Source of the DNA: Mycobacterium sp.
GTDB taxonomy: Bacteria > Actinomycetota > Actinomycetes > Mycobacteriales > Mycobacteriaceae
DNA length: 44,738 bases
Reading direction: 5' to 3'
Assembly: GCA_023264735.1 (NCBI GenBank)
Contig: JAHFVD010000062.1
Span: 1 to 44,738 of the forward strand
How positions within the stretch are numbered: position 1 is the stretch's first letter; every line of letters begins with the position of its first letter. The position numbers were made by a program, and so were the translations under genes. The notes under the pieces were generated by a model, which ran no database searches, was not told the origin of the DNA, and saw nothing but the letters and a program-made list of their open reading frames with translations. This document shows positions 40,100 to 44,738 of the stretch, piece by piece.

Positions 40100-40625
40100 C
40101 CTTGCGCGGCGCCGTGAACTGCTCGACGCGCTGGTGACCGAATGCGCCGAGAACGGTGTCGGCGGGCGCTCGCTGCGCGAGCTGGCCGATGCGGTCGGCA
40201 CCAGTCACCGGATGTTGTTGCACCACTTCGGGTCACGCGAGGAGCTCCTTCTGGCCGTGGTGGACGATGTCGAGCGCAAGCAGATGGCGCTGCTGCATGA
40301 GCTGACCACTGGTGACGGCGGGCAGGAGTTCGCCGCGATGTGGGCGCACCTGCGCAAGCCCGAGTTGCGCAGTATCGAGCGCCTGTTCTTCGAGTGCTAT
40401 GCCCGTGGTGCACAAGGGGAGTCGCCGTTCACCAGCATGCTGCCCGCCGCGGTCGATCGCTGGCTTGCTCTCGCGCAGACCGACTCACAGGTGGAGCCCG
40501 CCATCGCCCGCCTCGGGTTGGCGGTCACGCGTGGCCTGCTGCTCGACCTCGCAGGCACCAACGACGATGCCGGCGTGGACGCGGCGGCTCAGTACTTCAT
40601 CGCGCTGATCGAGGCGCGAGGTTAG
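40083..40625 (+). CDS. TetR-family regulator
   Basis: A 180-residue TetR protein with helix-turn-helix GGRSLRELADAVGTSHRMLL followed by HHFGSREELL, then a ligand-binding helical domain. The GTG at 40083 overlaps the SRPBCC gene by 17 nt. The perfect 24-bp palindrome at the operon start is the obvious target. Its stop codon overlaps the stop of the convergent glycosyltransferase gene (TTAG shared by both). The ligand is unknown. Confidence 0.87.
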   Translation: MVRTPDLARRRELLDALVTECAENGVGGRSLRELADAVGTSHRMLLHHFGSREELLLAVVDDVERKQMALLHELTTGDGGQEFAAMWAHLRKPELRSIERLFFECYARGAQGESPFTSMLPAAVDRWLALAQTDSQVEPAIARLGLAVTRGLLLDLAGTNDDAGVDAAAQYFIALIEARG

Positions 40626-41779
40626 ATCACACCGCTGACACGCGTGCCTGCGTGCACCGACTCCAGCACACTGCGCATGGCGTCGGCGCTCTGCTGCCAG
40701 GAGAAGTCCCGGCTGCGCGCCTTGGCCTTGGCTCCGAGCTCGTCACGCAGGACATGTTCGGCCAGTAGGTGTTCGAGACGATCGACCAAGTCGGCGTGGT
40801 CATCGACCAGCACACCGGTCACGCCGTCGATGACGGAGTCGGTGAGGCCGCCCGACGAGCGGTAGCCGATGGTCGGCACGCCATGCTGGGCGGCCTCGAT
40901 GACGGCTAGGCCCCAGCCTTCCTTGCGGGATGGCAGAACGTGCACCCAGGATCGTTGCACGACAGCGTGTTTCGTCTCGTCGTCGACGTGGCCGTGGAAG
41001 GTGACCGCGTCGGCGATGCCGAGGCGGTGTGCACGCTCGACAAGCGGCTCGTGCCACCAGCCACCACCGACGATGTCCAGGTGCAGATCCGCAACGCGCG
41101 GGCGAAGTGCGGCCACCGCATCGAGTGCGTCCTCAATCTGCTTGTGCGGCACCAATCTCGACAACACGACGACGCGGGGCGTCGACGACCGTTGCGCGGT
41201 GAGGGTGTCCGCAGGCGCCTCGTCGAGGCCGTTGCGCACCACGGCGATCCGCGCGGCGTCGACCCCGAGGTCGGACAGGTCGCGGGCCGACGGCAGGGAG
41301 ACGGTGACGTACTGATTGCGCCGGTGCATGCGCGGCGACAGCCACGACTCGACCAGCCAGCCCAGCCTGCCAACGAACCGGCCGGCGACGGGCCACTGTT
41401 CGCGGTGGCAGTGATGCACCAGCAATGCCACGCGTCGTCCGAACGCGAGCCGGGCCAGGAACGGCACACCGTTCTGGGTGTCGATGACGACGTCGGGACG
41501 CACCCGTCGCAGCGGGCCGAGGCGCAGACGGGCGGCGACCATCGCCAGGCCTGCCCAGATGTAGACGCTGTAGGGCCCGCCGCCGCGGCTGATGGCGACG
41601 CCGTCGACAACCTCGCGGCGGGGTGCGCCGGGATAGCGGGCAGTGCGCAAGGTGACATCCATGCCCGACTCGGCCAGCAGCGTGCCGATGCGCTGGACAT
41701 AGGTTTCGCTGCCGCCACCCTGTGGGTGGCCGGTGTCCCGCCAGCACAAAAGCAGGACGGAGCGAACGGGTGTGGACAT
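40622..41779 (-). CDS. GT4 family glycosyltransferase (Rv0225-like)
   Basis: A 385-residue GT-B glycosyltransferase of family GT4. The N-terminal acceptor domain begins VLLLCWRDTGHPQGGGSETYVQRI, with the glycine-rich loop typical of GT4; the C-terminal nucleotide-sugar domain carries the EX7E motif in SRKEGWGLAVIEA. It has no membrane helix and is probably a cytosolic enzyme using a nucleotide sugar. Length and position match M. tuberculosis Rv0225. It is divergent from the methyltransferase gene, as in that species, which suggests a shared pathway in envelope glycan or glycolipid synthesis. Donor and acceptor are unknown. Confidence 0.88.
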   Translation of the reverse strand: MSTPVRSVLLLCWRDTGHPQGGGSETYVQRIGTLLAESGMDVTLRTARYPGAPRREVVDGVAISRGGGPYSVYIWAGLAMVAARLRLGPLRRVRPDVVIDTQNGVPFLARLAFGRRVALLVHHCHREQWPVAGRFVGRLGWLVESWLSPRMHRRNQYVTVSLPSARDLSDLGVDAARIAVVRNGLDEAPADTLTAQRSSTPRVVVLSRLVPHKQIEDALDAVAALRPRVADLHLDIVGGGWWHEPLVERAHRLGIADAVTFHGHVDDETKHAVVQRSWVHVLPSRKEGWGLAVIEAAQHGVPTIGYRSSGGLTDSVIDGVTGVLVDDHADLVDRLEHLLAEHVLRDELGAKAKARSRDFSWQQSADAMRSVLESVHAGTRVSGVI

Positions 41780-41868
41780 CGCAGTTCAGCCTAGACGGCT
41801 CGCCGAGTTTCACCTTTTGCAGCTCTTCACTCGAACTTTCCCTGCGAATCGTGAGTTTCGCCGCTGGC

Positions 41869-41874
41869 TATGGT
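41869..41874 (+). promoter_or_regulatory. Candidate -10 box of the methyltransferase gene (leaderless)
   Basis: TATGGT fits TANNNT and lies 6 nt before the GTG at 41881, which has no ribosome binding site. Confidence 0.45.
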
Positions 41875-41880
41875 GGGGCC

Positions 41881-42660
41881 GTGGCCGTCACCGACCTGTT
41901 CGCCGAGCGCGCGACGCTGGGCCGTTCGGTACGACTGCTGGGCGAATTCCGCCACGAACAGAGCGACCCCGCCCGCTTCTACGGCGCCTTGGCCGCCGAT
42001 ACCGCCGATATGGTCACCGACCTCTGGCAGTCCACTCACACCGGCAGCCCGGGCGGGCACACCCTCGTCGACGTCGGCGGCGGACCCGGCTACTTCGCCA
42101 CCGCGTTCACCGACGCGGGCTGGAATTACGTGGGTGTCGAACCGGATCCCAGTGAGATGCACGCCGCGGAACAGGTGCGCCAGGCCGGACCTGGCTCCTT
42201 CGTCCGGGCGTCCGGAATGGCGCTGCCGTTCGCCGACGGCAGTGTCGACGTCTGCTTGTCCTCCAACGTCGCCGAACATGTGCCGCGGCCATGGCAGCTC
42301 GGTGCGGAGATGCTGCGCGTCACCCGTCCCGGTGGGCTGGCGATCCTGTCTTACACCGTCTGGCTCGGACCGTTCGGCGGGCACGAAATGGGTCTCACGC
42401 ACTACCTGGGCGGGGCCCGGGCGGCCGCCCGCTACACCCGCAAGCACGGCCGGCCCCCCAAGAACAACTACGGGTCGTCGCTTTTCGCCGTCTCCGCGGC
42501 CGACGGCCTGAACTGGGCCGCCGGCACAGGAGCGCTGGTCGCGGCATTCCCGCGCTACCACCCACGATGGGCGTGGTGGCTGACATCAGCGCCCGGGATA
42601 CGGGAGTTCTTGGTGAGCAATCTGGTGCTGGTGCTGCGGCCGCCGATGCCACCAAAATGA
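41881..42660 (+). CDS. SAM-dependent methyltransferase (Rv0224c-like)
   Basis: A 259-residue class I methyltransferase. Motif I is LVDVGGGPGYFATAF (SAM binding), the acidic residue of motif II lies in VGVEPDPSEM, and later motifs include DVCLSSNVAEHV and LRVTRPGGLAILSY. The long tail LGPFGGHEMGLTHYLGG is typical of the Rv0224c group. I chose the GTG at 41881, where homology starts (MAVTDLFAERATL); the frame is open upstream to an ATG at 41722 but that overlaps the divergent glycosyltransferase gene. The methyl acceptor is unknown; the context suggests an envelope sugar or lipid. Confidence 0.88.
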   Translation: MAVTDLFAERATLGRSVRLLGEFRHEQSDPARFYGALAADTADMVTDLWQSTHTGSPGGHTLVDVGGGPGYFATAFTDAGWNYVGVEPDPSEMHAAEQVRQAGPGSFVRASGMALPFADGSVDVCLSSNVAEHVPRPWQLGAEMLRVTRPGGLAILSYTVWLGPFGGHEMGLTHYLGGARAAARYTRKHGRPPKNNYGSSLFAVSAADGLNWAAGTGALVAAFPRYHPRWAWWLTSAPGIREFLVSNLVLVLRPPMPPK

Positions 42661-42694
42661 ACATGTTCTAGTTTCTGTCTTCAGTAGGTAATGT
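42659..42694 (+). promoter_or_regulatory. Promoter region of the aldehyde dehydrogenase gene
   Basis: TAATGT (42689-42694) is a TANNNT -10 box placed 7 nt before the ATG at 42702, implying a leaderless message. A 10-bp palindrome GAACATGTTC (42659-42668) lies in the -35 region, overlaps the methyltransferase stop and shares AACATGT with the SRPBCC operator. Confidence 0.45.
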
Positions 42695-42701
42695 GACGGT
42701 C

Positions 42702-44174
42702 ATGACACAGAGCACCGCGTTCAAGACCGAATGGGACAAGCTGTTCATCGGCGGGAAGTGGGTCGAGCCGTCCACCACTGAGGTCATCGAAGTGCATTCG
42801 CCGGCGACCGGCGAACTCGTGGGCAAGGTGCCGCTGGCCGCCAAGGCCGACGTCGACGCCGCCTGCGCTGCCGCCCGCAAGGCGTTCGACGAGGGACCGT
42901 GGCCGCACCTGACACCGGCCGAACGCGCCGAGATCCTCGGCCGCGCCGTCAAGATCCTCGAAGAGCGGGCCGAGGAGCTCAAGTTCCTGCTGGCCGCCGA
43001 GACCGGTCAGCCGCCGACGATCGTCGACATGATGCAGTACGGCGCCGCGATGTCGTCGTTCCAGTACTTCGCCGGCGCCGCCGACAAGTTCACCTGGCGC
43101 GACTTCCGCGACGGGGTCTACGGCACCACGATGGTCCTGCGCGAGCCGATCGGCGTCGTCGCGGCCGTCACGGCGTGGAACGTGCCGTTCTTCCTGGCCG
43201 CCAACAAGCTCGGCCCCGCGCTGCTGGCCGGGTGCACGATCGTCGTGAAGCCCGCCGCCGAGACCCCGCTGTCGCTGTTCGCGATGGCCGATATCTTCGC
43301 CGAGGCCGGGCTGCCCGAAGGTGTTCTGTCGGTCGTTCCCGGTGGCCCGGAGACCGGTCGTGCGCTGACCGCCAACCCCGAGATCGACAAGTTCACGTTC
43401 ACCGGGTCCAGCGCCGTCGGCAAGGAGATCGCCAAGATCGCCGCCGAGCGGCTCAAGCCGTGCACGCTGGAACTGGGCGGCAAGTCGGCGGCCATCATCC
43501 TCGAGGACGCCGATCTGGACTCGACGCTGCCGATGCTGGTGTTCTCCGGCCTGATGAACACCGGGCAGGCCTGCGTCGCGCAGACCCGCATCCTGGCTCC
43601 GCGCTCGCGCTACGAGGAGGTCGTCGAGAAGATCTCCGCTGCGGCAGCGGCCATGCCGGTCGGGCTGCCCGACAACCCCGGCGCGATGATCGGATCGCTG
43701 ATCAGCGAGAAGCAACGCGAGCGTGTCGAGGGCTACATCAAGAAGGGCATCGAGGAGGGCGCGCGGCTGGTCACCGGTGGCGGCCGTCCCGAGGGACTCG
43801 ACAACGGCTGGTTCGTGCAGCCGACGGTGTTCGCCGACGTCGACAACTCGATGACGATCGCGCAGGAGGAGATCTTCGGACCGGTCCTGTCGGTGATTCC
43901 GTATGACACCGAAGAGGACGCCGTGCGGATCGCCAACGACTCCCCTTACGGCCTGGCCGGCTCGGTGTTCACCACCGACAACGACAAGGCCATGAAGATC
44001 GCCGCCCAGATCCGCACGGGCACCTACGCGGTCAACATGTACGCCTTCGATCCGGGTGCGCCGTTCGGCGGCTACAAGAACTCCGGTATCGGCCGCGAGA
44101 ACGGACCCGAGGGTATCGAGCCGTACACGCAGGCCAAGAGTGTGCTGCTGCCGTTCGGGTACACCCCCGAGTGA
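42702..44174 (+). CDS. Aldehyde dehydrogenase (Rv0223c-position)
   Basis: A 490-residue NAD(P)+-dependent aldehyde dehydrogenase that oxidises an aldehyde to the acid. Catalytic Glu257 is in LELGGKSA and the nucleophile Cys291 in MNTGQACVAQTR; the coenzyme motif FTGSSAVGKEI precedes them. EEIFGPVLSVIPYD is also present. The ATG at 42702 is preferred because of the -10 box 7 nt upstream; a GTG at 42693 is in frame and would add three residues. It has few rare codons and a strong terminator after it, suggesting good expression. The position after the Rv0224c-like gene matches Rv0223c. The substrate is not evident. Confidence 0.92.
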   Translation: MTQSTAFKTEWDKLFIGGKWVEPSTTEVIEVHSPATGELVGKVPLAAKADVDAACAAARKAFDEGPWPHLTPAERAEILGRAVKILEERAEELKFLLAAETGQPPTIVDMMQYGAAMSSFQYFAGAADKFTWRDFRDGVYGTTMVLREPIGVVAAVTAWNVPFFLAANKLGPALLAGCTIVVKPAAETPLSLFAMADIFAEAGLPEGVLSVVPGGPETGRALTANPEIDKFTFTGSSAVGKEIAKIAAERLKPCTLELGGKSAAIILEDADLDSTLPMLVFSGLMNTGQACVAQTRILAPRSRYEEVVEKISAAAAAMPVGLPDNPGAMIGSLISEKQRERVEGYIKKGIEEGARLVTGGGRPEGLDNGWFVQPTVFADVDNSMTIAQEEIFGPVLSVIPYDTEEDAVRIANDSPYGLAGSVFTTDNDKAMKIAAQIRTGTYAVNMYAFDPGAPFGGYKNSGIGRENGPEGIEPYTQAKSVLLPFGYTPE

Positions 44175-44235
44175 CGACGATGCGGCGAGGAACGAGCCGC
44201 TGAGGAGTCGCTCCATCAGCCTGAGTAGGTCGAAA

Positions 44236-44277
44236 CGAAAAGGCCCCCGCACGCACTGCGTGTCGGGGGCCTTTTCG
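44236..44277. terminator. Strong bidirectional terminator
   Basis: A perfect 14-bp stem (CGAAAAGGCCCCCG and its complement), prolonged inward by CACGC/GCGTG with one bulge. It ends in a T run on either strand (CCTTTTCG). It lies between the convergent aldehyde dehydrogenase and MaoC genes. Confidence 0.92.
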
Positions 44278-44283
44278 TGTGGG

Positions 44284-44736
44284 CTAGAAGATCGCGCGGA
44301 CGATCATCTCGGCCACGGCGGCGGGCTTGTCGACACCGTCGATCTCGATGGTGTGCTTCACGGTCAGGTTGACCGTGTTGTCGTCGACCTTGTCGGCGGC
44401 GGCCAGCTCGGAGCGCACCCGGATCCGGCTGTCCACCGGCACGGCGGCCACGAACCGGACCTTGTTGAGCCCGTAGTTGACGACCAGCTTCGGGTTCTCG
44501 AGGCGGAAGTTGTCCTTGCTCAGCGCCGGGACCAGTGACAGCGTCAGGAAACCGTGCGCAATCGGCGTGCCATAAGGGCTTTCGGCCTTGGCCTTCTCGA
44601 CGTCGACGTGGATCCATTGATGGTCGTTGGTCGCGTCGGCGAAATCGTTGATGCGCTTCTGGTCGATCTGCAGCCACTCGCTGACGCCGAGTTCCTGGCC
44701 GACCGCGGACGCCGCATCGTCGATGGACGTGATCAC
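44284..44736 (-). CDS. MaoC-type (R)-enoyl-CoA hydratase (HtdZ/Rv0130-like)
   Basis: A 150-residue single-hotdog hydratase. The catalytic Asp38 and His43 lie in DATNDHQWIH, followed by SPYGTPIAHGFLTLSLVP, the same order as in M. tuberculosis Rv0130, which has 151 residues. The second conserved stretch is NYGLNKVRFVAAVPV. It hydrates trans-2-enoyl-CoA to (R)-3-hydroxyacyl-CoA as a homodimer. The GTG at 44736 lies two bases from the window edge; an upstream start cannot be excluded, but the length indicates a complete protein. It is separated from the convergent aldehyde dehydrogenase gene by a strong terminator. Confidence 0.88.
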   Translation of the reverse strand: MITSIDDAASAVGQELGVSEWLQIDQKRINDFADATNDHQWIHVDVEKAKAESPYGTPIAHGFLTLSLVPALSKDNFRLENPKLVVNYGLNKVRFVAAVPVDSRIRVRSELAAADKVDDNTVNLTVKHTIEIDGVDKPAAVAEMIVRAIF

Positions 44737-44738
44737 CT

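Noticed and set aside
42659..42668. LexA/SOS box in GAACATGTTC
   Set aside because: The mycobacterial SOS box has four bases between GAAC and GTTC; here there are two, and the flanks do not fit.
1..44738. Mobile elements, CRISPR arrays, tRNA or rRNA genes
   Set aside because: No transposase or integrase domain, no regularly spaced repeats and no tRNA-like folds with T-loop sequence were seen.

Overview
The window is high-GC DNA from a mycobacterium, most likely a non-tuberculous Mycolicibacterium-type species. Evidence is the gene content (MmpL, PapA, FadD/FadE paralogues, a mycobacterial modular PKS, AftD, LpqI), the GTG/TTG starts, and gene order that follows the M. tuberculosis Rv0223c-Rv0245 block in inverted order. 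No tRNA, rRNA, insertion sequence, integrase or CRISPR array was seen.

Left part (1-19.8 kb): a glycolipid locus sits between a flavin reductase (Rv0245-like, cut by the window edge) and fadE5 (Rv0244c-like). It holds fadD23 (fatty acyl-AMP ligase), a Sap/GAP-like membrane protein, a secreted PE-PPE-type serine esterase, mmpL10, papA3 and a 3,684-residue two-module PKS. This is the gene set known for trehalose polyphleates (TPP): FadD23 activates the starter acid, the PKS builds the polyunsaturated phleic chain, PapA3 acylates trehalose, MmpL10 exports the intermediate, and the secreted esterase completes acylation outside the membrane. Module 1 is KS-AT-KR-ACP and module 2 is KS-AT-DH-ER-KR-ACP, which fits the four-carbon repeat of phleic acid except that module 1 lacks a dehydratase.

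Middle part (19.8-27.3 kb): fadE5, an alpha/beta hydrolase with two DosR-box-like sites, fadA2, fabG4 and htdX. FadE5, FadA2, FabG4 and HtdX cover all four reactions of a beta-oxidation-type cycle. A TTAC-N6-GTAA inverted repeat occurs in both the fadE5 promoter and the fadA2/fabG4 divergent promoter, suggesting shared control.

Right part (27.3-44.7 kb): a TetR regulator and LpqI (cell-wall recycling), a 57-residue membrane-anchored peptide, and AftD (arabinan synthesis). Next come a 34-codon scar of a phosphotriesterase (php) gene, an acyl-CoA synthetase, an acyltransferase-3 membrane protein, the DUF3068/Rv0226c membrane pair, and an SRPBCC-TetR pair under a 24-bp palindromic operator. The window ends with a GT4 glycosyltransferase, a methyltransferase, an aldehyde dehydrogenase and a MaoC-type hydratase. 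Much of this part serves arabinogalactan/lipoarabinomannan and envelope biogenesis. Several genes look leaderless: a TANNNT -10 box lies 6-7 nt before the start codon.
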